64,000 nt of DNA from the NCBI GenBank assembly GCA_910574455.1, contig CAJSYZ010000002.1, positions 335,671-399,670 of the forward strand, written 5' to 3'. The notes under the pieces are model-generated. The model had not been told where the DNA came from, did not search any database, and saw only the letters and a list, made by a program, of their open reading frames with translations. Both the position numbers and the translations under genes were made by a program. This stretch comes from Trichaptum fuscoviolaceum. Lineage: Eukaryota; Basidiomycota; Agaricomycetes; Hymenochaetales; Trichaptaceae. Position 1 is the stretch's first letter. Each line of letters starts with the position of its first letter. Below are positions 35,765 through 49,222 of the stretch, one piece after another.

Positions 35765-37736
35765 ATGGCGCACGCAGAGTCGTCGACATCGCGAAGGCGC
35801 GCACATGACAATGAGGAGACGCCTTTGTTACGAGCGCACGAGCACGACGAAATCGAACATGAACGTTGCGACTCAATTGCTTCTTCTTCATCGTCAACGA
35901 TTGCCACAGACAGTGAGCTCGAGTCGGCACCCGATGCAAAAAGAGAGACACCGCTTGACTGGCCGCAGTTCTCGCTCGTGCTCTTCCTCCAGCTCGCTGA
36001 GCCACTCACTTCGCAGGTCATCTATCCCTTCGTGCCACAGGTAAGTCTTCTTTTCATTCTGTGTAATGTTCAACAAGAGTTCATCAATCCTACTGCAGTT
36101 GATTCGAGAGCTGGGTGTCACGAACGGAGACGAGACAAAGGTCGGGTACTACGTCGGGATGATGGTCAGTCCCTTTATCCTACTCAACTTCTTACAAAAC
36201 ACTAACCGTTCCCAGCAATCCATATTCTTCTTTACTCAAGGCCTCACCGTGCTGCACTGGTCACGGCTTTCCGACACGCTCGGGCGCAAGCCCGTCATCC
36301 TCACCGGTTTACTCGGCCTCGCGCTCTCCATGTACTGCTTCGGGCTCTCGCGCACCTTCGTCGGCCTCGTCGCGAGCCGCAGCCTCAACGGCGCGCTCAA
36401 CGGCAACATCGGCGTCATCAAGAGCATCATGGGCGAGATGACCGACGAGACGAACGTCGCGCGGGCTTTTGCGTGGCAGCCCCTGCCTTGGAGCACGGGC
36501 GCAACTATTGGGTGCGTTTCATTGCTTTAATCGCAATAAGAGAGTGAAAATTTAATTATTAAACTCAATAATATAGACCACTTATCGGAGGTGCACTTTC
36601 GCACCCCGTCGAGCGCTTCCCATTCATCTTTGGGAACAATGAATTCCTCCGCACCTATCCGTACTTCCTTCCCTGTGCCATACCCGCTACTTTCACGCTC
36701 ATCTGCTGGGTCATCACCTACGTATATCTAAAAGAGGTCCGTGATCTCCAAAAGTTACGAAAAGGATAACTAACGGAACGTGCCTCTCATCTAAATATAG
36801 ACAAACCCGCAGAACGTCCCCCTCCCCGCCCTCCTCTCAAGCAAACTCAAACTCAAATCGAAATCTGTTCCGGGCACCCCCACAAAAGAATCTCCCACCT
36901 CTCCCATCCTCTCCTCCGTCCCCTCCGCACCACCACGCGCCCCGCCCCTCCGCTCACTCCTCACCCCGCGAACACTTCTCGCCGCCTCCTGCTACGCGCT
37001 CCTCTCGCTCCTCGACATCGCGTACCGCGCGCTCCAGCCCGTCTTCTACGCCACGCCGCCCGCACTCGGCGGGCTCGGGCTCGCGCCGCACCACATCGGT
37101 GCGTGGCTCGCGCTGTTGGGCGCGGGAAACGGGCTGTTCCAGGCTGCGCTGTTCCCGCGCATGTGTAGGAGATGGGGCGTGCGCGGCGTTTACTTGATGG
37201 GAATTGCGAGTGCGGGCCCGATCTTTGCGCTGTTCCCAGCGATGAGCGTCGTTGTTGGGCTGCAAGAGAAGTACGGCGGGGACGGCGGGGTCGTCGAGCT
37301 GCCTTCCTCCCCGCCCTCCTTCGCAACAACACCCGAACCAACCAACGCGCCCCTCCTCACACTCCTCTCCCTCCTCACCCCCCTCCTCCTACTCACCCAA
37401 CTCGCGCTCACGCTCCTCCTCAACAGCTGCTACTCCGCGTCCTTCATCTACATCACCGCCTCCTCCCCCCGGCGGTCCCTGGGCGCCGTGAACGGGCTCG
37501 CGCAGACGAGCGTCTCGTTCACGCGGTGCGTCGGGCCGGCGCTCGCGAGCTCGCTGTTCAGCGCGAGCCTGCGGTGGCGCTACGCGGAGGGCCGCGGGCT
37601 GCTGTGGGGCTGGAGCGTGTACGGGCTGATGTTGGTGCTGGTGGGGGCGACGCTTGTCGTTGGGTGTCGGCTGCCGGAGCGGCCGTGGGCGAGGGAGGAG
37701 GTCGAGGCGGACGCGGACGCGATCGAGGGGATCTGA
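35765..37736 (+). CDS. Major facilitator superfamily transporter (577 aa)
   Basis: Exons 35765-36040, 36099-36164, 36216-36511, 36577-36736 and 36801-37736 join in phase to 578 codons. The N-terminal 75 residues are hydrophilic with a poly-Ser run. The first membrane helix follows (FSLVLFLQLAEPLTSQVIYPFVPQ). The MFS signature between helices 2 and 3 is seen as WSRLSDTLGRKPVIL, and a second conserved element as GALNGNIGVIKSIMGEMTDETN, typical of the fungal ZIFL/TetA-like subgroup. A long cytosolic Ser/Pro-rich loop (SSKLKLKSKSVPGTP) separates the two six-helix halves. The C-terminus is acidic. The substrate cannot be told from sequence; drug, metal or organic-acid export are the usual roles. 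The start ATG is the first in the open frame and precedes an ETPLL motif often seen at this site. Codon use is strongly GC-rich, unlike the AT-richer Crinkler genes. Confidence 0.9.
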
Positions 37737-38559
37737 GGCGTTGGCTTCTGCTCCTTCGTTTTATGGACTTCTTTTGTGTCCTCTCTCCCTTCTTATGCTG
37801 CCTGATATCACGCTTCACGACCTGCATCCAACAACTCACGTCCCGCACTCCCTTTCCTGCACGATTTCCTGAATTCCCATTTTCCTTCTGATTTCGCTTC
37901 TGCTTTTTCTGCTCTCGACTCGACCCCCTCAATTGTATCGCTTGGGCCCAACATCATCAACATGATTCATGCTGCACCACATACCACACAGTGGCGCAAA
38001 GACATGCAATTTACACCATTCAAGGAATACGGGTTTCTAGCTCTTAAGTGAGAGAAATTTGAGGGACTCCGCCTTTTTTCCTTAATAACGAATGCCTTGG
38101 CCGTGACCGTGTACTAGTTTGGAGAATCGTAAGGGTTTGACTTATGCGGTATACGTCATCGACTGCAACCAATTGTAGTTTAAGCAGTGTAGATAAGATA
38201 TATCAGGGTTCAGGAACGCACTGGCACTGCTGAGATGTGCTTGAAAAAAGTAAAGTTCGAAGGTTGTTATCGAATCCAGATAGAAGCCCTGTCTTCTGCA
38301 CACCGATTCATCATGCCTGCTGGTTCATACTCAGCAGTTCGACAAAATACAGTGAACTCGTGTTAGACTTCGACCAGTCTGGTTCAATATCAGACGCGTG
38401 ATTTTTAAACACTGCGAGGTAGATGTTGTGCGTGCATGAGTTGAGATCAATCCTAATGACTCATGAAAAATAGGTTTCAGAGGTATTATCCCCTTCTTTA
38501 TAACAAAATACATCTCTACCAGCAGAACAGAAATGATAAATCGGAAACTAAATCAAATT
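37737..38559. other. Convergent intergenic region
   Basis: It lies between the 3' ends of the MFS gene and the DUF6533 gene. Nothing else recognised. Confidence 0.4.
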
Positions 38560-40385
38560 TCAGAAGGCCGTCGCATTGAAATCATCAATCCGTCCCTCGC
38601 CATCATTCAACTCTTGAGAGAAACTACCCCCGGATGGTTGCGTCCTGAAGTGAGCACAATAAGGAGACGCGTCCGACCATGTTGTAGACGACTTCGTATT
38701 GACGTCTCGCAGCCGAAAGAGCAAACGCGAGCACAGGACACTGTGGAGCAAGGCCAGAAGGCTTTCAGGCATCACAATAGCTGTCAGAGTCACTCTGTAA
38801 ACTGGATCAAAAAATGCAAAGGCTCACATCAGAAGAAAGTCGTTGATTTCGGGCTAGTGGACGTCAATAAAGATGACTTTAAGAGGTCCGACACCACTTA
38901 CAGATGCGATTAAGAGGAGGATCAGGTTGCCTACGACCGCACCTGAGACAAGCGATCAAATAATGCATAAGGCTCCTATAGATAGCAATAAGGGCTTACT
39001 GGATATGCAGACATAGTATAGAACTCCTGCAAGTCGAGTCCAATGTGCCGTCAGAGAAAAGCAGAAACAGAGTGAGGAAAGCGGACGAACCATCTTTCAC
39101 CATCATATGCAGTATCTTAGAGTATACATGCTCGCCTTTCAGGTGTGTTATTCTATAAAGTAAGAGCGACTCCAGTATCATTTGCTCACTGAGGTATAGA
39201 GCCTTGATTAGGATCAACATGATCGTTACTTCCGTTACGAGATAAAGGGGTATGAGTAACTTTGTAGTAAGCAAGGTATCTCCCACACTCACAGGTCTCA
39301 AAGACCAGAAGCAAAGTGTACAAGATCCAGTACTGACGGGTTCCGAACGAGACTAGACACCCAGTGTGGAATAGCGCTGGGATTGTATCTTTATGAAGGA
39401 CACGAACTTAGGTCATGCAGAATCGGATTATTATTCCTTTTTTTCAACGTACATGTAGAAGCTTCCCTTGTCATTCGGGCGGCCCTGTAATATACAACAG
39501 TAACGATGGGCTGAGCTGGCTAGTTAGGCATCATTATAGATACGGAGTAGTGTAGACTTACAATGTATACCGCCAGTAATACGAGAAGAACAGATTTCTT
39601 GTTCGACCAAATTGCGTACACGCGGATAAGAAGAATGACTATGGCCATTCTGTTAGCGTTTTAGCTCAGTAGCAGTGCCGCAGACGTACGGCTGCTAAAG
39701 GCATGAACGGTTATAATCATCACTATCGTAGAGTCAATACATAGTGTCTGCCATGGAATTCAGTGAATATACACACTGCAGGTTGCGTAGAGAATTGTCT
39801 TGCAGTCCTAATGGAAAAACGTAAGTCCGCGTTTATGTGATATGTGAGGAATCGCACCGATGTGGCTGGAGCTGTTATAAACACTTCCTCCAACGATTTT
39901 AGCAGTCAGTGATGGTTCTAAGCCTCCAGAATTTATGGGGAGCTCACGATGAAGGCCCACTGTAGACAATGCGAAAGGAAGGTACCGATTGATGAAGAAC
40001 AGCGCTTTGACTATATTCCATTTCGATAACCAAAATAGCCGGACCTAAGTACACGAGATTCAGGTAAGATACTGTGCAATCCAATTCAGAACCGCACCTC
40101 TTGATCAAATGTAATCAAGTACTCGTACACCTGATAGTGTATTTATTAGCTGGCAGAACGTGACGCCCGCCGGTTTCCTACACGCACAATGAAAACGAAT
40201 GATGCAACTGGAAGTATTAAACATGAGAACATATATTTCTGAGCACAGTAACGGGGCAAACCGGTTGTGTACTAGAGAATGATAGGCGTCAGCACAGAAC
40301 GGAACGCGGAAGGTGAAAATGAACGCACCCGAACAAGACGTACGTCCTCGGCTATGGACACTAGAAACTCCTCTACTGCAGCCAT
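38560..40385 (-). CDS. DUF6533-type seven-helix membrane protein
   Basis: Many short exons on the - strand reproduce the family plan. The N-terminal segment is MAAVEEFLVSIAED (ATG at 40385). YEYLITFDQE (about 40117) joins VRLFWLSKWNIVKALFFINRY (about 40040). Then come VYAIWSNKKSVLLVLLAVYI (about 39600), YWILYTLLLVFET (about 39330), EVTIMLILIKAL, MMVKDG joined to VLYYVCIS, then AVVGNLILLLIAS. The tail is LLALLHSVLCSRLLFRLRDV, with a stop at 38560. The motifs (Y-x-Y-L-x-T-F-x-x-E, the SKW-x-x-x-K-x-LFFxNRY box, the C-terminal SR-x-x-x-x-LR) are characteristic of this large Agaricomycete family of unknown function. The first exon junctions (40.15-40.35 kb) are not fully resolved, so a lesion there cannot be excluded. 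Confidence 0.7.
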
Positions 40386-43300
40386 GAGTCTTGCGTGAGC
40401 AAACGACTCACACCTCAAGACCTGAAGCGTGTTCTCTGCGGGGAGAATATGGCGAGCGGAGGAGGCAGTTGGCCTTTTATCGATCATGGCCAATTTCATG
40501 AGACGGAAATAAATACTTTGTGGGAAGAGACAAGAGCATCACTTTTATCAGAAGCTCAGAAGATCGTCGGTCATCATCCATGATCACTGTCTGACAGGAA
40601 CTCTCCCATAGGGCAGTCTCTTCGAGCCTAACTTCCATAGTCGCAGAGCTCCCACTCACTCAGAGCATTCCAGTATCGAGCGACACAGATACTATAGCGT
40701 TCTTTCGTGTTGAAGTTGAGTATATCGATAAACAGCAAGCCAATAACGACTGTAACTACTCAAACGATTGAGTCTGTTAGTTGAGAACGTATTGACGTAT
40801 AAAGGCTGATGATGATGATCAGCCTTCCATCTGTTTTACATCAGAGAACTTGAAGATCGAATAAACCACTTTGGGAAAAATTGGCTTACCCTACGAAAGC
40901 GTGTGCTTAGGGCCCTGATTGTAATCTTTGAGAGGTAAAGATAGCAGTTAGAAAACCTGAAGAGTTCAGGATAGACTCACAATCTCCACGAAACTCCCCT
41001 GAATGCACTGAGTGGCTTCTCACGAGAGCGCAAAGAGCGCACACGCTCTTCAAGATCCGCCTGCTTGCTCGTTCGCGGGCACTACCCTTCCCACATGATC
41101 TACATTTGATCAGAGAATCATAGTGCCTTCCTTCAAGCAAAGATTAATGTCGCTGGTACAATGATGTGAGACCACGACATTGATTGAGAGAAGATGGCAC
41201 GCCTTCATAGAGATATTCAAACTCCTTTAACTAGGTCACAGGTGGCTCGCTTCTACGGCGCTTGAATATGGCAATGGGCTATAGAGAATTAGAACATATC
41301 TGTTTTGTAGCCATCCCAGAATATTCAACCGACCTTCATTGGTGATGTTCTTTGACAACCCTCGTAGGTTGCGTATCTGATGTCCAAAAAGACATCAGGT
41401 AATTTGACCCAGGCTTCTGCGTCAGAACCAGAGACTACAGTACCACTCTGCGCAGAGTTGGACTCCTCGAATCCGGTCCTGCGCGGAACGCCGTATGTAT
41501 GTCTTGACCAGACGGTGCTCCACAAAGTTCGGAGCCTACCAGACTACTAGTAACATTAAGCTCTCCCAAAGGGAATAAAGCGCATGTAAAGTACATACCT
41601 TCCTACCCGGACCCATCGTATCCTATATGCTTCTCACCGCTGGCTTTGCTACTAACGCAGTTCCACTCATGATAACTCGAGACTAAAGAGAGAAGATGGG
41701 AGGACAGAGTTCCACGAGATACATGCATGTTCAACATGTCAACAGTCGCAAGAATCAGAGACTGGGATCGGATAGACGCGCAGCTGCACCTCTGCAGGAT
41801 TTCACCAAACGGAAGCTTATAAGCATGTATCCGGAACCGCTGGCTTCTGGTGCCTGGCCCGATGGTCTTCCGTTTTGCGGAGATGCAAGATACCGAGACA
41901 CCAAGCCCCTGAGATACCGATAAGCGCTACAGCCATTAGGCACCGGTCCTGGAGGCGCCAAGCCTCCCGGGGTGCAGATACGAGCTGTTCCATCGCTACT
42001 CACTGTATACATCTAAGTCGTTGCGCTATCGCACAAAAAAATGAGCTGCGGCCGCACGCCAGGAGTGAATGGGTGAGAATGCTAGCACGTTAGTTGTATT
42101 GATAAGATGGTCGTGGTTTACTGCGTCGATCCATTGAGAAGCAGCAGCGCGTGCCGTCGGACACTGTCTGATAGAGATAGGCAAACCGCCATCATATAGT
42201 TTTTTTGAGCAACAGCCACGTGGATTTGAACTTTAAAATGGAACTCGAGTCATCGGCACCCGAGCTGTGACGTAGCTTTCAAGTTGTACTAGTAACGTCA
42301 CGAGTACTGCGTCACGGCTTGCCGTGACATAGAAGACCAAATCTTGACATTGATATTCCTGTACTACCACGTCCACCAAGGATCGAATCGAGAGATACAC
42401 CGATCGATTTGTTCGAGTTCTCCATGCGAGAAGGTGCTAGCAGCCATCCAGCTTACAGTACTAACACCCACGACGAGCAGACGGGGCTACCTGCAAGCGT
42501 TCCTTCACCTTTTGTGTTCGTGAATCTTGGACTCTTGAGAATCAGGTATAGGATTCTCGTCATTGATGATAATTGGAAGAGTGATGATACTGGTATCTGC
42601 GGGTTAAATCGCGGGATATTAATGAGCTTTGGTGCAGGTGAGTGAACTCGGTACCACGGTTTACGAACTGACATCAGACCTGCTGAAAGTGTAGCTCACG
42701 ATTTCATTGCGACTGCCTAGTATGCACGATGAGATCCGAGTCATGGGTCTCCGAAATCTGGAATATAGATTCTGTCTCCTTTTGCTGAACTACTTCTATC
42801 GCAGCTGGACCTTTGTACCCGTCTCGAGGTCGCATCTTGGCATACGTACATATGGTGCACGCCCTACCGTGCGAGGGCGACGAAGATAGACTTGAACTAA
42901 GACATGACTGGGAAGAAGACCACACGAGCAACTTGAAGAGCAGCAGTCTGGAACCTAGTACATAGACGCCGCCTCGAGCCTCGATGAGAATCAGAGACAT
43001 AAGGAGCGAGAAGGGCGCGTCTGGGCGGTCGATGGCCACCACCGTGGCAGTATGGAGCGCACTTCGTTGAGGCATATTTTGACGTCGGCCGTCACGGTGT
43101 CTCTGTCAGACAAGTCCTGTAGTCACAGGAGAGCATGCAATGGACTGCCGGACGGTATATGTATGAAGATCTAGGCCAGGTAAATAAAGGTGGAGGCTGT
43201 CTGGTCGCGATGGGCTTAGGTCGACCGTGGCTTGGAAGCAATGACAGTACGCCGACAGCACATGGAACGACCTTCAGATCGTAGCTCAAGTTCGGCCGTG

Positions 43301-44387
43301 GACACGTCGGGTTGGTAGTCCTATCATCGTCGCAGAGGATGGTTTGAACTTCTGAGCGGCCTTGAACGAAGAGAAGCAGTTCTCGATATGACTGGAAGAG
43401 ACGATGGGCCCATCAACTATAGCCATCAATGATCAGTGGTGCGCCACAGCATATGGGGTCCACCTCTATCCATCACAGCTCACTGGCGCATCGCGTTCGG
43501 CCGTGTATGTGTACGGGTCGGGGAGGGTCGTCCTATCATCTTGCGCCAAGGAAAGGAAAGCGCGGATTGGACCAAGAGTTGGAATAGCTCTGGGCCTCCA
43601 ATAAAAGATATGCTCAACTCCGACTCCGAGCTTTCCTCCATCAAGAATATCAAAATGACGCATGCACATGGACATTGGTACGGACGGATTCAGAGGGGGG
43701 CAAATGCGTACGAAGTGGGAATAGCCTTTTTGGTTGAAAGGGGCAGCCGGTCAGGAGAGTCCAGTGTGCTGATTCGGCTTCGCGTCGATCATCCTAATCC
43801 AAGTCCGAGTCCCCTCTCTGCGTGTCGGCATCAATGTTATCACTGGGATCAGACAAACCTTGTGGAGGTGTGAAAAGGAAGCAAATGGGCCATGGCGACG
43901 GGCAATAAGCTGTGCGACGTGCCTTGTGTCCGCCCTGTGCTACCCCGCATCCCTCGTTCTCGAGAAGTGCTGTTTTATTAGATAGACTCTGCCTTCGCCG
44001 CCAAAAATATGTGCGCACGAGTGACCGCGGGTCGTTGATTAGACAACGTTCGTGGTTGTTCACCTGCGAAGGCGACCGCGAGAACGACGGTTCGTTAGAC
44101 CGGTTCTCTCGTATCTCTCTGACATTTTTGCTTCGGAAAAAGCTACAAAAAGATACTTCGGAGAACTTGGAGGTAGAGTTTTGCAAAGAGGTTATTCGAC
44201 TGAATATGTCAGGCACAGTGGATGCGGATGTCAGAGCGGCCTGGACCGGCGTACGGAGAGCCAATAAAATTTTACGCCTCCTAGTCGACCCGAACCGGTG
44301 GCTTATCTGCGCGCACATGGTGCTCAGGGACCGGACAGGCGATAAGGGCAAGCGCGTCCCGCGTTCTCCACTCAACTCTCACTGCGT
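40386..44387. other. 4 kb without a recognisable gene
   Basis: Short frames on both strands have no convincing family match or splice pattern. A few segments faintly recall DUF6533 tails (for example GVYVLGSRLLL near 42960, - strand), so part may be a decayed duplicate of the neighbouring gene. I would not call a gene here. Confidence 0.35.
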
Positions 44388-44395
44388 CCAGATGG

Positions 44396-44403
44396 TTATA
44401 AAA
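44396..44403 (+). promoter_or_regulatory. Candidate TATA box of the NCS1 permease gene
   Basis: TTATAAAA lies about 190 bp upstream of the start codon, followed by a CT-rich stretch (44461-44515) common in highly expressed basidiomycete promoters. Confidence 0.4.
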
Positions 44404-44587
44404 CAATGCAGCACGTCGTCCTCGAACACTCGCTTTGGACGCCAACGAGTCGACTGTCTGCTCCTCCTCCCTCACCTTCCTTCCTCTCTCTCTTTCTTGT
44501 TTTTCGTCCGGCTGCTTTCTCTGCGGAAACGGAGCTGAAGGACATCTCGGAGCTTCAGATAGACTACGGACACGCTCATCGTAGGAG

Positions 44588-46361
44588 ATGATGTCGGACA
44601 CGAAAGAAAAGATGATGCTCGACGACTCTGAGAAGGGCTCGGCTGTCGCACCCAGCGTCGTGGTCAAGGAGGCCGGCCTGGAAGCGCAGGGCATCCATGT
44701 TCCCAGCTCTGGCTTCTTTGCGAAGGTATGAGGACAATGTTATCTGCTTCAGAAGTTTTTTTATGCTGATTTACTTCAGATGTGGCAAGCGGTTATGTAC
44801 ATTGACAAGTTTGGTGTCGAGGTGCGCGGTATCGAGCGCATTCGACCTGAAGATCGTAGTGCACGGAGTATGGCAGATTTGTTTGATTCTGCAACCATGT
44901 ACGCCTTCTCTCAATGCACGACTTAAGACATCCTAATTGAAATTTTTAATCGCAGGTGGCTTGCTGCAAACTCGACCATCTCAACTTTCTCGCTCGGCAC
45001 ACTAGGCCCCTCTGTCTTTGGTCTCGGTCTCAAGGAATCCTGCCTCACGATCCTCTTCTTCAACCTGTTCTGCACCATCCCGGTTGCCTACTTCGCCGTC
45101 TTCGGTCCGCGCTTGGGTCTGCGCCAGATGACGATCTCGCGGTTCAGCTTCGGGTACTACATCGCGCTGCTGCCCGTCGTGCTCAACGTCATCGCGTGCA
45201 TCGGCTGGTCGACCATCAACTCCATCGTCGGCGGCCAGGCCCTCCGCGCCGTCTCGACGACGCACCAGATCCCCGAGGCCGCCGCGATCGTGATCATCGC
45301 GCTGCTCACCATGGTCTTCGCGCTCTTCGGCTACCGCTACGTGCACCTCTACGAGCGCTACTCCTGGATCCCCGTCGCCATCATCTTCCTCATCTCGCTC
45401 GGGCTCTCCGCGAAGTACATGGACTCCGCGCCCCTGGGCCCGTCGGGGCCCACCGAGGCCGCGTCCGTGCTGTCCTTCGCCGCCGCGATCGTCGGCTTCG
45501 GGCTCGGCTGGGCGTCGCTCGCCGCAGACTACACCGTGAACCTCCCGGAGGACGTGTCGGGCGCGCGTGTGTTCTGGCTCACGTACGCGGGGCTCAACCT
45601 GCCGTGCATCCTCATCGAGTGCCTCGGCGCGGCCGAGGCGACGGTCACGCGCGCGGACTGGCAGCAGATGTACGCGGACGGCGGCGTCGGCGGGCTGCTC
45701 GCCGCGTCGCTCTCGCCCGCGGGCGGCTTCGGCAAGTTCCTGATGGTGCTGCTCGCGCTGAGCATCGTGGGGAACAACATCCCGAACATGTACTCCTTCG
45801 CGCTGACGTTCCAGGTGCTCGGGCCGTTCGCGCAGCGCATCCCGCGCGTGTTCCTCGTGCTGCTGGGGACGGTCGTGTACATCGTGCTCTCCATCGTCGG
45901 CGCGTCGCACTTCGAGTCGTGGCTCGACACGCTGCTCGTGCTGCTGAGCTACTGGCTCGCGATCTTCGCGACCGTGCTCGTCGAGGAGCACTTTTTGTTC
46001 CGCGGCGGCGACTGGCTGGGCTACGAGCCGGAGGACTATAACAAGCCGGAGCACCTCCCGCTGGGCTTTGCGGCGCTCTTCGCGGCGGGGTGCGGCGTCA
46101 TGGGCGCCGTGTTGGGCATGGCGACGGAGTGGTATGTCGGCGTGCTCGGGCGCAAGAGTGAGTTCTTCCTGCCTAATAATCATTAAATCTCTCTCAACTT
46201 AACTAATCTCCTCCTTAGTTGGCGACCCAGTCTTCGGCGGCGACATCGGCTTCGAGCTCTCCTTCGCCTTCAGCGCCATCGCGTACCCCATCGCACGCTA
46301 CATCGAGCGGAAATTCGAGTCCCCCGAACGCTTGCGCCGCAGGGCCCCCGAAACATACTGA
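44588..46361 (+). CDS. NCS1-family purine/cytosine permease (533 aa)
   Basis: Exons 44588-44725, 44780-44898, 44956-46157 and 46219-46361 sum to 1,602 nt, 534 codons including TGA. The protein begins MMSDTKEKMM with an acidic, hydrophilic tail. It reaches the NCS1 core at GIERIRPEDRSARSMADLF, then WLAANSTISTFSLGTLGP in the first helix. The conserved RFSFGYY, GWSTINSIVGGQALRAVS and SLAADYTVNLPEDVS segments of Fcy-type permeases are all present, with about twelve hydrophobic segments. The family imports cytosine, adenine, guanine or hypoxanthine with protons across the plasma membrane. The exact substrate is inferred only at family level. The second ATG at 44591 is equally usable. GC-rich third positions suggest a well-expressed host gene, unlike the surrounding repeats. 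Confidence 0.93.
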
Positions 46362-47954
46362 AAGCCCAAATAACTAGACCCTTACCTGTCTCTGAAAAGC
46401 GAAAAAAAAAATTCGAAAGCAAATGTGTTATACGGAATTCTTCCTTTAATGTATGGCCTCTTCTGTCCTTATCTCATGTACGCTGTACGCTGTACGTTGT
46501 ACGCCCCCACCTTACATGTACGACCCCCCCCCCCCGACTCCTCATTAACCCTTCTTACTCACGCCTACGCCTACACCTTTCTCATAGACTACCTTGCTTG
46601 ATTAGTTCACAGTTGTCTCTTTCTCTCTTTTTTCGTATTTCGTATCTCCCGTGGAATTCAATCCTATCTTATTCCTCAAGTCACCTTTTGGATCAAGCAT
46701 AATAGGCAGTGCGCATGGTAAATAAATCAGTGCACAGAAGGCAGAAGACAGAAAGAAGACAGACTCGGAAGAGCTTCCATCCGAGTTTATCACTCTTCTA
46801 AATTCCAGATTCAGAAAGCCTAGAGCCATAGGTTTTTCCAGGTGAGCGATAAGATTTCAGGGTTCAGGCGTGGAGCCGGAGTCGGAGTCGGAGTTCCAAA
46901 CCACCAAAGACAGTGCGCCTATCCACCGTCTTTACTCCTCCCTCTTGCCATCGGCCACACATCATTGAGATACGCATTCACCTTCAGGTGGCCCTCTGGT
47001 AGTGTGTGTCACTACCTCTCTCTCTACTTCCACACCGTCTCTTTGTCTCCGCAGGCTTGTTGTCGGTGCAGGCTTATCCCGTCATATGTAAGTGGGCGCT
47101 CGCGGGCTGTATGACCAACTTAGACGATTTCTCTTCGGAATGAATGCTATGGGAAGGAGCAAGGGAGCTCCAAAGGAAAGGACATGATTGTTAAGGGGCG
47201 GGTGTACCGAGGTTGTGATGATTGCCGAACGATCTGAATGCCAGTGTACGGCACTCATTCTAATTGACAAGACAGTGAGACCCTGCAACGGGTCTCCGGC
47301 TTTTTTCGTCCTGCTTCTCGTCGACTACAATGATTGCGCACCCGCATGATCTCTACCTGCTACCGATGGTGAACATATCTTCTAGAACCGGCGTGTGCTT
47401 CTGGATGCGTCGCTCATTCTCCTCGTTGTCTGCATGGCAATGACAGGATTAAGAACTTACTGCGTTCGCACCAGAACCGAAACAACTCGGCTTACGAGCC
47501 GGAAAAAAGTTGTTTGTCTCAGTCTTCATCATAGCGAGCTCATGCACCTGATCATCACCAAAGGTTCAGAGGTGTCAGCCGTTTAAGAGGCGCGGAATTT
47601 ATTTGGAGAAACGTCACTGTTCTCGCGGTGAGTAAATCAACGGCCAAATAGTCAGCTAAAGCTGCATGTAGGACCTGAGTTGATCTTTTCGATTGTCTTC
47701 TAAATACATACATAGCGATGGTGCCTCACCACGACAGAACTGTTGCACATTAGATACAACCTCGACGAATTCACCTTCATTCACCATCACCCTTTGGCGT
47801 CACAAAGAGAAGATGAGTCACTTTCCGTACTAACGCCGGTGCCTGTCGTGTCTTAACAAAAAGAAACAATCATATATGATTGCTCTACTCTTTCTGCAAT
47901 ATGAGACGATCTTGATGAGACGGCGAAATGTCAACGATCCCGGATCGATTTCCA
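46362..47954. other. Intergenic between the permease and Crinkler copy E
   Basis: It contains a C-run near 46527 and low-complexity text, but no gene that I can support. Confidence 0.35.
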
Positions 47955-49222
47955 CACAGCATTCAGTCCTTAAGTCGGTGCCGGAACGCTACGTTTGGTG
48001 CGCGATCGCAGGTCGAGATTAAGTCCTTCGAGTCGATGTCAATAATTGTGAGCGTGTTCGCGACATGACTCACTGCATTAGGGATGATCTCATAACGGAA
48101 GGAAGACTTGGGATAGCAAATTACCAGGTCGGGACTCGGATGTGGAAAGTGTGTATTCCCAAACACATATGTTGCTTATTTCTGAATAATTTCAAGATCT
48201 GCTCTCCTAACAATTGGTCGGTCGAGAACATAGTGGATGTTAGCTTGACAGTTCAAAGGACAGAAGTTGACCTGCAAGAAATCGCGGACCAACTCTATCT
48301 GAGCTGCTTCATGGACGCAACTTGGAGGAGAGATACACAGTGACAAGGTCTACGTCATTATGGAGGTACGCAATGAACGTATCTCTTCGTAGTCGCCATC
48401 GTCATCATCGTCAGTCTTGGCTATGAGCAGTTCTTTATCTAATCGAGCTAATGTTCACCAGGCCTTGAAGTATCTCGGCTTTGCGGATGAAATATTTCAG
48501 GATCTTGACGTATGGTTTGCATTGCCAATTTGTGACCTTACATTGACAACAACCTATTTCTAGAGAGATCATGTCGGCAATGTCTTCTCATCAGACGGAG
48601 AATGCTTCATTGTTAAGTACCTTCGTCCAGGTCGGTGCGACAAGATTAAGGTATTACGAAATCTTTCAAAATTTGACTCTCCCCAGAATCACGCGCCGTT
48701 AAAGAATCGATTATTATCCATGAGCTAGACGAAGGTGTTCTTCTCTTGACGCGTTACTCGGGGGTATTCCAGTGCGTGATTATGCGTATCTGTCTCATGA
48801 TTTGTTGCAAATCGCCCAACAAATCTTCGAAGGCGTCGCATTCCTACACACTCAAAGCGTGTCGTGCATATGGATCTGAAGCTCACCCACATTCTTATCG
48901 ATGATTTCACAAGGGTTTCGATAATCGACTACGACCTATCCAAGATACTCAACAATGAAGTCGAAAAGGTGAGTGGATATCGAGGGACAAAAGGATATAC
49001 TGTGCCGGAAGTTCGCCGGGAGGCATACAATCCGATCCAAGCTGATGTGTGGGCATCTGTGAAATTTGTACAGAAGCTCTGTAACCGATGTCCTCTTGAC
49101 AAGGATCGCAAGTTCCTGGATGGCTTGTGCACGGGTCTATTGGATAAGAGGCCGGAGAAGCGGCCGAGTATGCAGGATTCATATCGGCGTATAGTAAATT
49201 ATTCGGTATCCCCTGAATCCTA
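47955..49222 (+). pseudogene. Crinkler-array kinase copy E, only unit 4 and kinase remain
   Basis: It starts with the last header unit (RYVWCAIAGRD, then TAA, then VLRVDVNNC) and its WKV end near 48152. The last linker and kinase follow. Frame breaks occur in the linker (near 48340) and in the kinase around 48690-48760 and 48860. The kinase motifs are still readable: FIVKYLRPGRC, HMDLKLTHILIDD, IIDYDLSK, and TVPEVRREAYNP where APE has become VPE. Units 1-3 are absent upstream. The copy aligns best with F at 51.4-52.6 kb, has the same orientation, and lies 0.8 kb upstream of it, so it is probably the remains of a tandem duplicate. Confidence 0.82.

Noticed and set aside
37172..37891. 239-codon + frame within the MFS last exon
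   Set aside because: Out-of-frame shadow rich in Pro/Arg/His; the MFS frame is continuous and has the expected helices.
40900..43080. Possible second DUF6533 gene
   Set aside because: Only isolated fragments look alike; the diagnostic SKW...NRY box and LTFxxE box were not found in order.
43794..44538. Overlapping 193 aa (-) and 208 aa (+) open frames upstream of the permease
   Set aside because: No family signal on either strand and the region contains the likely TATA box of the permease.
45002..46183. 393-codon open frame on the - strand, and a 361-codon frame at 44956-46041 on the +, both over the permease
   Set aside because: Both are shadows of the GC-rich NCS1 coding exon; composition is extreme (Arg, His, Glu runs) and the true frame has clear membrane helices and splice joins.
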